From Streptococcus pseudopneumoniae (GTDB lineage: Bacteria; Bacillota; Bacilli; Lactobacillales; Streptococcaceae): DNA of 64,000 bases. Positions 37,482 through 45,038 of this stretch are shown here, one piece after another. The notes under the pieces were generated by a model. The model did no database searches. It was not told where the DNA came from and worked only from the letters and a program-made list of their open reading frames with translations. Where the stretch lies: contig NZ_JUQX01000026.1 in NCBI RefSeq assembly GCF_001074565.1, positions 1 to 64,000 of the forward strand, written 5' to 3'. Positions within the stretch are counted from its first letter, which is position 1, and each line of letters opens with the position of its first letter. The position numbers were made by a program, and so were the translations under genes.

Positions 37482-37722
37482 GGTTCGGGGGACCTGAAAA
37501 AAAGACACACCCGGGTCTTAATTCGCTTTTTTGTTTTCAAGCTCATGAAAAAGAGGTCCCCCGGACCCAACTCGCTCCCTCGTTTCAAAGCTCGTGAAAA
37601 AAAGACCCGTTGGGGTCTTAATTCGCTTTCTTGTTTTCAAGCTCATGAAAAAGAGGTCCACTGGACCTCAACTCGCTCTCTCATTTCCATGCTCGTGAAA
37701 AAAAGACCCATATGGGTCTTTT
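37482..37722 (-). repeat. Terminator-array repeat element, locus 2 (downstream of rpsR)
   Basis: On the plus strand, spacers beginning A(A/C)TTCGC or ACTCGC start at 37521, 37570, 37621 and 37671, a period of 49-51 bp. Between them are hairpins, six in total: AGGT..ACCT, AAGAC..GTCTT, GGTCC-ccc-GGACC, GACCC-gttg-GGGTC, GGTCC-act-GGACC, and GACCC-atat-GGGTC. Alternate units are more alike, so 37521-37620 and 37621-37720 are a ~100-bp tandem duplication with roughly 88% identity by eye. On the minus strand each hairpin is followed by TTTTT, so all are terminators for the rpsF-ssb-rpsR transcript. Confidence 0.85.
37701..37722 (-). terminator. First terminator of the rpsF-ssb-rpsR operon
   Basis: Perfect palindrome AAAAGACCCATATGGGTC plus TTTT, directly below the rpsR stop, with a long U-run on the minus strand. 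Confidence 0.85.
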
Positions 37723-37724
37723 CT

Positions 37725-37964
37725 TTAATCTTCGTTTACGAAAGGCATCAAAGCCATTACGCGAGCGCGTTTGATAGCTGTTGTTACTTTACGTTGGTTT
37801 TTAGCTGAAGTTCCTGTTACACGACGAGGAAGGATTTTCCCACGTTCTGAAACGAAACGGCTAAGAAGCTCAGTATCTTTGTAATCAACATATTCAATTT
37901 TGTTTGCTGCGATGTAATCAACTTTTTTACGGCGTTTGAATCCGCCACGACGTTGTTGAGCCAT
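37725..37964 (-). CDS. rpsR: Small ribosomal subunit protein bS18
   Basis: 79 residues of bS18: [30 protein letters not shown] then [26 protein letters not shown], with the usual basic N-terminus. No zinc-binding CxxC is present, as in other streptococcal S18. It is last in the rpsF-ssb-rpsR operon, 31 bp after ssb, and binds bS6 on the 30S platform. Confidence 0.98.
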   Translation of the reverse strand: MAQQRRGGFKRRKKVDYIAANKIEYVDYKDTELLSRFVSERGKILPRRVTGTSAKNQRKVTTAIKRARVMALMPFVNED

Positions 37965-37995
37965 GTTTTTTCTCCTTTATAGTATTAATTGTCCA

Positions 37996-38466
37996 TTAGA
38001 ATGGTAAATCATCATCTGAAATGTCCAATGGATTTGTTGCTCCAAATGGATTTTCAGAACGTGAAAAGTCTGGTACTGGGTTTGCAGGTGCTGATTGACC
38101 AGCAGTTGGTGCAGAATAAGCTCCACCTGAATGTCCTTCACGCACTCCGCGGCTTTCCAACATTTGGAAATTATCCGCCACGACTTCTGTTACGTAAACA
38201 CGTTGTCCTTGCTGGTTATCGTAACTACGAGTCTGGATACGACCTGTAATCCCGATAAGAGAGCCTTTTTTAGCCCAGTTAGCAAGATTTTCAGCCTGTT
38301 GACGCCACATAACGACATTGATAAAATCAGCCTCACGTTCGCCATTTTGACTCTTAAATGTACGGTTTACTGCAAGAGTAAAAGTCGCAACTGCTACATT
38401 TGATGGGGTATAACGCAACTCAGCGTCACGCGTCATACGCCCTACAAGTACAACATTGTTAATCAT
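37996..38466 (-). CDS. ssb: Single-stranded DNA-binding protein (housekeeping SsbA)
   Basis: 156 residues. OB-fold N-terminal ~110 residues ([55 protein letters not shown]), a Gly/Pro/Ala linker and the acidic protein-interaction tip DISDDDLPF. Location between rpsF and rpsR is the standard Firmicutes arrangement for SsbA. No competence (ComX) box was seen, which fits the housekeeping copy rather than the competence-induced one. Confidence 0.97.
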   Translation of the reverse strand: MINNVVLVGRMTRDAELRYTPSNVAVATFTLAVNRTFKSQNGEREADFINVVMWRQQAENLANWAKKGSLIGITGRIQTRSYDNQQGQRVYVTEVVADNFQMLESRGVREGHSGGAYSAPTAGQSAPANPVPDFSRSENPFGATNPLDISDDDLPF

Positions 38467-38477
38467 AGTCTACCTTC

Positions 38478-38768
38478 TTACGCGCCAAGTTTGACGATCA
38501 TGTGACGAAGAATGTCAGCGTTGATTTTTGAAAGACGGTCAAACTCTTTAAGAGCTACGTCATCGTTTGCTTCAACGTTAACGATGTGGTAAAGTCCTTC
38601 ACGGAAATCTTGGATTTCGTATGCAAGACGACGTTTTTCCCAATCTTTTGATTCAACAACAGTTGCACCGTTGTCAGTCAAGATAGAGTCAAAACGTGCT
38701 ACCAAAGCGTTTTTCGCTTCTTCTTCAATGTTTGGACGAATGATATAAAGAATTTCGTATTTAGCCAT
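38478..38768 (-). CDS. rpsF: Small ribosomal subunit protein bS6
   Basis: 96 residues of bS6: [43 protein letters not shown] and LRHMIVKLG. It is first in the operon and pairs with bS18. An 68-nt structured leader with AAGGAGG precedes it, a candidate autoregulatory S6:S18-binding RNA. Confidence 0.98.
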   Translation of the reverse strand: MAKYEILYIIRPNIEEEAKNALVARFDSILTDNGATVVESKDWEKRRLAYEIQDFREGLYHIVNVEANDDVALKEFDRLSKINADILRHMIVKLGA

Positions 38769-38836
38769 TGATATGTTCCTCCTTTTGGTCTAATGACCCC
38801 CAGTCTTTGCAAGGGGTAAGTGAGGTTCGCTCACAA
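38769..38836 (-). promoter_or_regulatory. Structured leader of rpsF, candidate S6:S18 autoregulatory RNA
   Basis: The transcript has a GTGAG-N5-CTCAC hairpin (38834-38820), then CCCC...GGGG (38816-38797) and an overlapping GGTC/GACC option near the AAGGAGG site. rpsF leaders in many bacteria bind S6:S18. I could not align the conserved CCG bulge by eye, so assignment is tentative. Confidence 0.4.
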
Positions 38837-38842
38837 TAAACC

Positions 38843-38871
38843 ATTATACTAGAAAAACTGACAGATAGCAA
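38843..38871 (-). promoter_or_regulatory. rpsF-ssb-rpsR promoter
   Basis: TTGCTA (38871-38866), 17-bp spacer, TATAAT (38848-38843) on the minus strand. Confidence 0.75.
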
Positions 38872-38903
38872 GTAAAAAAGATAAAAGTGAAAAAATAACT
38901 TTA

Positions 38904-40109
38904 TTACTTAGAAATAACATCCTCTTTGAGTTCCAAAGCTCTGGCCATCTCTTTCAAAATGAAAAATAGCAAAAAGCTGGCTAGCACTAAAACGAGCCCT
39001 AAGTAAAGGAAGGCTGCTACAAATCCTAGATAGTCAATCAACCATCCCGTCAGAGGAAAAATGATGATCATACTTAGGCTGAACATCATAGAGTAGACAC
39101 TTAGCATGGTTGCCCGTACCTCGCTTGGGAGTCGCTTTTGTAAATCATTATCAAAAATCGGCTGAAAGAGGGCATATAAGGCGTTACTGAGCCAATAAAT
39201 CAAAATGTAAATCAGTGGCGTACCAAAATAGGAAAGCAAATAAGTTCCTCCCGTCAAGAGTACAAGAATTGGAAAGAGTTTTAAGGCTGAATACCTCTTT
39301 CCAATCTTACTCGCTAGATAAACTGCCCAGATATTCAAAACACTGCCGATCAGCATGACCATCGAAATCTGCCATCCTTCTAAGTCCGGCAGTTGATTTT
39401 GATAGTAAAAATAAAACATGCACATCAGTGTCCCGATGATTTGGGACAGAATCATCCAACTAAAAAGACTGGGGTTTCTCCGCAACTCCTCTTTAACAGT
39501 CAACATAATCTTTTTCATGGTCAGACGCTCAGATTTTTGCGCTTTAACACTAGGCTCTTTTAGCATCCAAGTTAGGAAAAGAACGATTATAGAAGTGGCA
39601 ATCATGATATAGTAGGTCAAGTGCAATTGACCATGGACAAAAAATCCTGCTAAAACGGTCCCCAAAGACCGAGTTCCTTCTGCTACTCCTGACATAAAAC
39701 TTGAGATCGACAAGTAGCGCTCTTTTAATCCAGCCTCCACGGCCGAATCATAAACCATAGCTGCACTCGTCCCCGAATCAAAATTATAAGACAAGGCACT
39801 CACCACCATAGCGAGTGCATAAATCCAAAAATTACCTTGCCCTAGTAACATGAGAATAGACGACGCAATCCCAGCTATTCGACTTAAATACAGATTGGTT
39901 TTATAGGAATAGCGGTCAGCTAACATTCCCGAGGGAATTTCACAGATGACACTGGTGGCATGAAAAATACTTTCCAATAAGCCAATCTGCCAAAGCGACA
40001 TCCCGTTTTGACTGAGAAATAGAATCCAAAAGCTGGTAATGCCCAAAAAGGCAAAAAATTCCACACCAGCCATGAGACCGATATTCTTCCGGTAATTTCG
40101 TTTAAACAT
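38904..40109 (-). CDS. MFS transporter
   Basis: 401 residues with about 12 TM helices. The N-terminal half has FHATSVICEIPSGMLADRYSYKTNL, the MFS motif A region between TM2 and TM3, and SFMSGVAEGTRSLG. It fits the large group of putative drug/efflux MFS proteins; substrate unknown. It is a single gene with an AAAGGAG site. Its promoter is bracketed by a perfect 10-bp inverted repeat (40120-40160), suggesting control by a dedicated repressor that is not encoded next to it. Confidence 0.88.
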   Translation of the reverse strand: MFKRNYRKNIGLMAGVEFFAFLGITSFWILFLSQNGMSLWQIGLLESIFHATSVICEIPSGMLADRYSYKTNLYLSRIAGIASSILMLLGQGNFWIYALAMVVSALSYNFDSGTSAAMVYDSAVEAGLKERYLSISSFMSGVAEGTRSLGTVLAGFFVHGQLHLTYYIMIATSIIVLFLTWMLKEPSVKAQKSERLTMKKIMLTVKEELRRNPSLFSWMILSQIIGTLMCMFYFYYQNQLPDLEGWQISMVMLIGSVLNIWAVYLASKIGKRYSALKLFPILVLLTGGTYLLSYFGTPLIYILIYWLSNALYALFQPIFDNDLQKRLPSEVRATMLSVYSMMFSLSMIIIFPLTGWLIDYLGFVAAFLYLGLVLVLASFLLFFILKEMARALELKEDVISK

Positions 40110-40119
40110 AGTTTCTCCT

Positions 40120-40160
40120 TTAACAAGTGTATTTGTATCTTTGTGTTTATCACTTGTTAA
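40120..40160. promoter_or_regulatory. Inverted repeat bracketing the MFS promoter
   Basis: TTAACAAGTG (40120-40129) and CACTTGTTAA (40151-40160) are exact complements 21 bp apart. On the minus strand the distal arm contains a -35-like TTAACA, followed after 17 bp by TACAAA; the proximal arm runs into AAAGGAG. It may be an operator, or in RNA may affect the ribosome site. Confidence 0.5.
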
Positions 40161-40211
40161 GCTGTGCTTTACATGTTCTCCACCTCTTCTTTCAAGTATT
40201 ATGGTGTTTTG

Positions 40212-40235
40212 AAAAAACGCCTATTACGGCGTTTT
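40212..40235 (-). terminator. Intrinsic terminator of asnS
   Basis: AAAACGCC / GGCGTTTT stem (40214-40221 / 40228-40235) with U-run on the minus strand. Confidence 0.8.
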
Positions 40236-40242
40236 AGTTTTT

Positions 40243-41586
40243 TTATGGTTTAATACGATGCAACATACGTGGGAATGGAATAGCTTCACGGATGTGTTTT
40301 GTACCTGCTGCGAAGGTTACCATACGCTCGATACCGATACCAAATCCTCCGTGTGGTACTGTACCATATTTACGAAGGTCAAGGTAAAATTCATACTCTG
40401 TACGATCCATACCAAGTTCTTCCATCTTAGCGACAAGGGCATCGTAGTCTTCCTCACGCATAGATCCACCGATGATTTCTCCATAACCTTCTGGTGCAAG
40501 CAAGTCTGCACAAAGCACACGTTCTGGATTTCCAGGAACTGGTTTCATGTAGAAGGCCTTGATAGCTGCTGGATAGTTCATGACAAATGTTGGCACACCA
40601 AAGTGGTTTGAGATCCAAGTTTCATGTGGTGAACCAAAGTCATCACCATGCTCAAGGTGTTCGTAGTCAGCGTCTTCATCGTTTTCATGCTCTTGCAAGA
40701 GGTCAATGGCTTGATCGTAAGTGATACGTTTGAATGGCTCTGCAATGTAGCGTTTCAAGAGCTCTGTATCACGTTCCAAGGTTTCCAAGGCTTGAGGCGC
40801 ACGATCTAGAACACCTTGAAGAAGAGCCTTTACATAAGCTTCTTGCAAGTCAAGTGACTCGTCGTGTGTCAAGTAGGAGTACTCAGCATCCATCATCCAG
40901 AACTCAGTCAAGTGACGGCGCGTTTTTGATTTTTCAGCACGGAATACTGGACCAAAGTCAAAGACACGGCCAAGAGCCATAGCACCTGCCTCTAGGTAAA
41001 GCTGACCTGATTGACTCAAGTAGGCTGGCGTTCCGAAGTAATCTGTTTCAAAGAGCTCTGTTGAATCTTCTGCCGCATTTCCTGAAAGAATTGGGCTATC
41101 AAACTTCATGAAGCCATTCTTATCAAAGAACTCATAAGTTGCATAAATGATAGCGTTACGGATTTGCATCACAGCCACTTGCTTACGAGAGCGGAGCCAT
41201 AAGTGACGGTTGTCCATCAAGAAGTCTGTTCCGTGTTCTTTTGGTGTGATTGGGTAGTCTTGAGATTCACCGATCACTTCGATGTCTGTAATATCCAACT
41301 CATAGCCAAACTTAGAACGTTCGTCCTCTTTGACAATTCCTGTCACATAAACAGAAGTTTCTTGGCTCAAGCGTTTGATGGTGTCAAATTTTTCAAGACC
41401 TACTTCTTCACCAAATTTTTCAATAAAGTTTGGTTTGAAGGCTACACCTTGTAAGAAGGCTGTCCCATCACGCAATTGCAAGAAGGCAATTTTCCCTTTT
41501 CCTGATTTGTTGGCAACCCAGGCTCCGATGGTCACTTCTTGACCAACGTAGTCTTTTACATCGATAATTGTTACACGTTTTGTCAT
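40243..41586 (-). CDS. asnS: Asparagine--tRNA ligase
   Basis: 447 residues, class IIb aaRS. N-terminal OB anticodon-binding domain ([24 protein letters not shown]), then motif 2 [22 protein letters not shown] and motif 3 [15 protein letters not shown]. Asn-specific features with the aspC neighbour fit AsnRS, not AspRS. No T-box leader was found upstream; the 152 bp between aspC and asnS hold two hairpin terminators and a short promoter region. Confidence 0.97.
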   Translation of the reverse strand: MTKRVTIIDVKDYVGQEVTIGAWVANKSGKGKIAFLQLRDGTAFLQGVAFKPNFIEKFGEEVGLEKFDTIKRLSQETSVYVTGIVKEDERSKFGYELDITDIEVIGESQDYPITPKEHGTDFLMDNRHLWLRSRKQVAVMQIRNAIIYATYEFFDKNGFMKFDSPILSGNAAEDSTELFETDYFGTPAYLSQSGQLYLEAGAMALGRVFDFGPVFRAEKSKTRRHLTEFWMMDAEYSYLTHDESLDLQEAYVKALLQGVLDRAPQALETLERDTELLKRYIAEPFKRITYDQAIDLLQEHENDEDADYEHLEHGDDFGSPHETWISNHFGVPTFVMNYPAAIKAFYMKPVPGNPERVLCADLLAPEGYGEIIGGSMREEDYDALVAKMEELGMDRTEYEFYLDLRKYGTVPHGGFGIGIERMVTFAAGTKHIREAIPFPRMLHRIKP

Positions 41587-41677
41587 AATCTATCTTCCTT
41601 TTTTCGTTTAACTTGTCCGAAGACATCATTACCCACTATTTTACCATAAATAGACTGTGATAGCTAGGTTCTACTAG

Positions 41678-41731
41678 AGAAAAATCGCGAGATTTTCGAT
41701 ACAAAAAATCTTCGCTAAAACGGCGAAGATT
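41678..41731 (-). terminator. Tandem intrinsic terminators of aspC
   Basis: First hairpin AATCTTCGC / GCGAAGATT (41707-41715 / 41723-41731) with U-run; second AAAATC-tcgc-GATTTT (41681-41696) also followed by U-run. Both act on the minus strand, ahead of asnS. Confidence 0.75.
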
Positions 41732-41738
41732 CTAAGTT

Positions 41739-42917
41739 TTATTTTTCCATAAACTGATGCAAACGGCGAATAGCTTCTTTTAATGTATCCAAGTCTGTGG
41801 CATAGCTGAGACGAACATTTTCTGGTGCTCCAAATCCAGCTCCTGTAATCAAGGCAAGGCCGACTTCTTCGAGGATAGCCGTTGTAAATGCTGTCACATC
41901 AGTATAACCTTTCATCTCCATCGCTTTTTTAACATTTGGGAAGAGATAGAAGGCTCCTTGGGGCTTGACAACTTCAAATCCTGGCACTTGGCACAAAAGA
42001 GGATAAATAGTGTTCAAACGTTCCTCAAAAGCCTGGCGCATGATTTCGACAGAGTCTTGTGGCCCAGTTAGGGCTTCAATGGTAGCATATTGCGATACGG
42101 CAGTCAGGTTAGAGGTTGTTTGTCCTGTTAGTTTGCTCATGGCAGCGATAATTTCAGGATTTCCCACAGCATAACCTACCCGCCAACCAGTCATGGCATA
42201 GGCCTTAGATACACCGTTAATCACAATGGTTTGCTTGCGAATGGCTTCTGACAAACTAGAAATTGGAACAAATTCGTTCCCGTTATAAACCAGACGTCCA
42301 TAAATATCATCTGCTAGGATAAGGACATCATGCGCAACAGCCCAATTTCCGATAGCCAAGAGTTCCTCACGAGAGTAGATCATACCGGTCGGATTTGATG
42401 GCGAATTGAGAACCAAGACCTTGGTCTTATCTGTTCGGGCTGCTTCTAGCTGCTCTACTGTTACTTTAAAGTGATTGTCTTCCTTGGCCTGGACAAAGAC
42501 TGGCACACCTTCTGCCATCTTGACCTGGTCTCCATAGCTGACCCAGTATGGTGTAGGGATGATGACTTCATCACCTGGATTGACCACAGCCATAAAGAAG
42601 GTGTAGAGAGAGAACTTAGCACCAGTGGCAAAGGTAACCTCGTTAGCTGCTACGGAATACCCATAATAGCGTTCAAAATAGGTATTAACCGCCGCTTTTA
42701 ACTCTGGTAGACCTGAAGCAACTGTATAAAAGGAAGCTCGTCCATCTCGAATCGCTTCTACCGCTGCATCCTGAATGTTTTCAGGAGTATGAAAATCAGG
42801 CTGTCCCAAGGTTAAGAAAAGAACATCCTTTCCCTGAGCTTTTAATGCTTTGGCTCTTGCATCACTAGCTAGAGTGACGCTTTCTTCCATTTCTAGTACA
42901 CGTTTGGATAGTTTCAT
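41739..42917 (-). CDS. aspC: Pyridoxal-phosphate aminotransferase, aspartate/aromatic type
   Basis: 392 residues, fold-type I, class I/II. ILADDIYGRLVYNG and the PLP lysine in INGVSKAYAMTGWRVGYAVG; substrate arginine region NVRLSYATDLDTLKEA near the C-terminus. It belongs to the AspB group next to YpmB and AsnS, an order shared with Bacillus. Probably makes oxaloacetate/aspartate plus glutamate. It lies 9 bp after ypmB, so co-transcribed. Confidence 0.93.
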   Translation of the reverse strand: MKLSKRVLEMEESVTLASDARAKALKAQGKDVLFLTLGQPDFHTPENIQDAAVEAIRDGRASFYTVASGLPELKAAVNTYFERYYGYSVAANEVTFATGAKFSLYTFFMAVVNPGDEVIIPTPYWVSYGDQVKMAEGVPVFVQAKEDNHFKVTVEQLEAARTDKTKVLVLNSPSNPTGMIYSREELLAIGNWAVAHDVLILADDIYGRLVYNGNEFVPISSLSEAIRKQTIVINGVSKAYAMTGWRVGYAVGNPEIIAAMSKLTGQTTSNLTAVSQYATIEALTGPQDSVEIMRQAFEERLNTIYPLLCQVPGFEVVKPQGAFYLFPNVKKAMEMKGYTDVTAFTTAILEEVGLALITGAGFGAPENVRLSYATDLDTLKEAIRRLHQFMEK

Positions 42918-42926
42918 ATGCCCTCC

Positions 42927-43403
42927 TTATTGGATCACTGCTCCTGTTTCAAAGTCGACCAAATAGTACTGATTTCCTGACTTGACTTCCCAAATCGGCT
43001 TGTCCTGATAGCGACCAAAAGTAATCTTGTCAATGTCGCTAGCTCCTTTTCCCCTCGAAATCGTCGCTGCCTTGTCTTGAGAAATCCCCTTATCAAGCTG
43101 ATAAACATAAATCTTGTGGTCATTCTTTTCAATCAGTACGGCAATGGCCTCTTGCTTTTTATTATGTCCCAGAACGCTGTAATAGCCCTCTAGACCATTG
43201 TAGAAATCAACCTGATCTGCTTTTTCCAATTCAGCATACTGCTTGGCCAGTTTTTCTCCTTCAACCCTAGCATCTTGATAGGATTTCATGCTGAGTGATA
43301 TCAGATAAAGGAAGGAAGTTGTCATGACTAGTACTACCAGAGCAATGCCGATTCCATACTGTATAAGTAGCTTGTTTTTTGCGTTTTTCTGTCTTAGTTT
43401 CAC
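42927..43403 (-). CDS. YpmB-like membrane-anchored protein (DUF5590)
   Basis: 158 residues with one N-terminal TM helix (~14-34) and an extracellular PepSY-like domain (YSVLGHNKKQEAIAVLIEKNDHKIYVYQLDKGISQ). YpmB-aspB-asnS is a conserved Firmicutes order. Function unknown. It heads the operon. The 247-bp region upstream is shared with the divergent FMN reductase. Confidence 0.82.
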   Translation of the reverse strand: MKLRQKNAKNKLLIQYGIGIALVVLVMTTSFLYLISLSMKSYQDARVEGEKLAKQYAELEKADQVDFYNGLEGYYSVLGHNKKQEAIAVLIEKNDHKIYVYQLDKGISQDKAATISRGKGASDIDKITFGRYQDKPIWEVKSGNQYYLVDFETGAVIQ

Positions 43404-43650
43404 CCGTCTATTTTACCATCTCTCCTCTTTTATTACAAGTGAAGATAGGAACATTCCGAGATTATTTTCCCTTTGAAATTAAATACAATATTTGCCTGTC
43501 TATCAAATACTGTTTTCTCAGAACTAAGTTTTCCACCCCTAACAAGTAAACTTAGCTGAGCAAAATTATTGCTAATCAGTATCATTTGTTGTAACATAGA
43601 TGGTAACAAAAGAGTTCGCTCTTTGAATTTTAAACTAAAGGAGACTTATC
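43404..43650. other. Divergent intergenic region between ypmB and the FMN reductase
   Basis: No gene. It contains a candidate operator, TTGTAACATAGATGGTAACAA (imperfect palindrome, ~43593-43612), TTGCTA-17-TAACAT as a weak promoter, and a perfect AAAGAG-ttcg-CTCTTT hairpin just above the FMN reductase ribosome site. Confidence 0.4.
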
Positions 43651-44199
43651 ATGTCTAAAAAAGTACTATTTATCGTCGGTTCACTACGCCAAGGTTCTTT
43701 CAACCACCAAATGGCCCTCGAAGCTGAAAAAGCACTTGCCGGAAAAGCGGAAGTCAGCTATCTTGATTACTCAGCTGTTCCTCTCTTCAGCCAAGATTTG
43801 GAAGTTCCAACTCATCCAGCTGTAGCTGCTGCTCGTGAAGCAGTCCTTGCTGCAGATGCTATCTGGATCTTCTCTCCAGTCTACAACTTCTCTATCCCTG
43901 GAACAGTGAAAAACTTGCTTGACTGGCTCTCTCGTGCCATTGATTTGTCTGATACACGTGGTGCTTCTGCCCTCCAAGACAAGTTTGTTACTGTCTCATC
44001 TGTAGCCAATGCCGGTCACGAACAACTCTTTGCGATTTATAAAGACCTCTTGCCATTTATCCGTACACAAGTCGTTGGTGACTTTACTGCCGCTCGTGTC
44101 AATGACTCTGCTTGGGCAGACGGAAAATTGGTGTTAGAAGAAGCAACTGCTTCATCACTTGCAAAACAAGCGGACGACCTTCTTGCAGCCATCAACTAA
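43651..44199 (+). CDS. NAD(P)H-dependent FMN reductase
   Basis: 182 residues, flavodoxin-like fold. KVLFIVGSLRQGSFNHQMA is the FMN-phosphate loop of the NADPH_dependent FMN_red family; IFSPVYNFSIPGTVKNLLDWLSRA follows. It reduces FMN, azo or quinone-like substrates. It is one of only four plus-strand genes. AAAGGAGA upstream; ends at a bidirectional terminator shared with yaaA. Confidence 0.93.
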   Translation: MSKKVLFIVGSLRQGSFNHQMALEAEKALAGKAEVSYLDYSAVPLFSQDLEVPTHPAVAAAREAVLAADAIWIFSPVYNFSIPGTVKNLLDWLSRAIDLSDTRGASALQDKFVTVSSVANAGHEQLFAIYKDLLPFIRTQVVGDFTAARVNDSAWADGKLVLEEATASSLAKQADDLLAAIN

Positions 44200-44205
44200 T
44201 CCAGC

Positions 44206-44232
44206 AAAAACCAGCTCGAATGAGCTGGTTTT
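44206..44232. terminator. Bidirectional terminator, FMN reductase / yaaA
   Basis: Perfect 11-bp stem AAAACCAGCTC / GAGCTGGTTTT with loop GAAT between convergent genes. Confidence 0.85.
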
Positions 44233-44959
44233 ATGCTTGTTTCACAAAGACGAGTTCTAAATCACTTGATAAATCAGGTCGGTAGTCAAAGCCTGCAAAA
44301 CTGAGCTTGCGAGCTTGCTCAACTGTTTGAACTTGCCCTTCTATCAAGGCGGTCAAAAAGGCCCCACGCGCTTTTTTTGAAATGGTTGAGTGAATCTTCA
44401 GCTGACCTGCCTTATCCTCCATAAATTTGAAGGTCACCATCTTTTCTCTAATTTCCTTCGAAAATACGGTTTCAAACTCTGATGACAAGAGAGAAAATAT
44501 CAAGTCCTCATCCTCTAGTGCCTCATCGTAGGCTGATTTCCAATGACTCTTTAGGGTTTTTCCAGCCACTTTTAACTTCATCAAGAAGTCCAAACGGTGA
44601 GGAGCCATGGGAGATAGGGCAGGAACTACGCCATAAAAAGCTGATGTAATTAAAACATGATCTTCAAGATAGGCTTGTTCAGTCTCAGTCAACTCATCTC
44701 GTTTGATGTGACGGTACATGAGACCATCAAAGAGTTTCAAGGCTGGATAATGTTTAGCCCTCTGATCTTTTAGAGCTTGAATGTGAGCGTACTCTTCCTC
44801 TGCTTTTTCGGCAGATACCTTATAAAAACTTTCTAATTCACTAGCTGAGTAGTGCGCCAGTGAGTCAAGAACCGACTGACTTTCTTCCCTCAAAGGGAGC
44901 GCTTCGATACAAGGATGGTCTGTATTCATTTCTTTTGCTGTTGGGATTAAAATTTTCAT
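44231..44959 (-). CDS. yaaA: Peroxide-stress protein YaaA (UPF0246)
   Basis: 242 residues. MKILIPTAKEMN at the N-terminus, LKLFDGLMYRHI in the middle and SKKARGAFLTALIEGQ near the C-terminus are the DUF328/YaaA pattern. E. coli YaaA limits intracellular iron under H2O2 stress and binds DNA; in streptococci, which make H2O2, such a role is plausible but inferred. It is a monocistronic gene. Confidence 0.92.
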   Translation of the reverse strand: MKILIPTAKEMNTDHPCIEALPLREESQSVLDSLAHYSASELESFYKVSAEKAEEEYAHIQALKDQRAKHYPALKLFDGLMYRHIKRDELTETEQAYLEDHVLITSAFYGVVPALSPMAPHRLDFLMKLKVAGKTLKSHWKSAYDEALEDEDLIFSLLSSEFETVFSKEIREKMVTFKFMEDKAGQLKIHSTISKKARGAFLTALIEGQVQTVEQARKLSFAGFDYRPDLSSDLELVFVKQA

Positions 44960-45004
44960 ATTGTTAGTGTAGCATATTTTTCAATCACGACCAAGAATTT
45001 CATC

Positions 45005-45032
45005 TGAAAAACCTCGGTTTATACCGAGGTTT
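45005..45032 (-). terminator. Intrinsic terminator after the 45039-46634 gene
   Basis: Perfect 10-bp stem AAACCTCGGT / ACCGAGGTTT, loop TTAT, U-run on the minus strand. Confidence 0.85.
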
Positions 45033-45038
45033 CTTTAT

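Noticed and set aside
37545..37808. Plus-strand open frame through the rpsR array
   Set aside because: It reads the terminator repeats and rpsR antisense; the periodic residues come from the DNA repeat, and it has no ribosome site.
41587..41738. T-box leader for asnS
   Set aside because: The region holds two aspC terminators; no T-box bulge sequence or specifier stem was visible.
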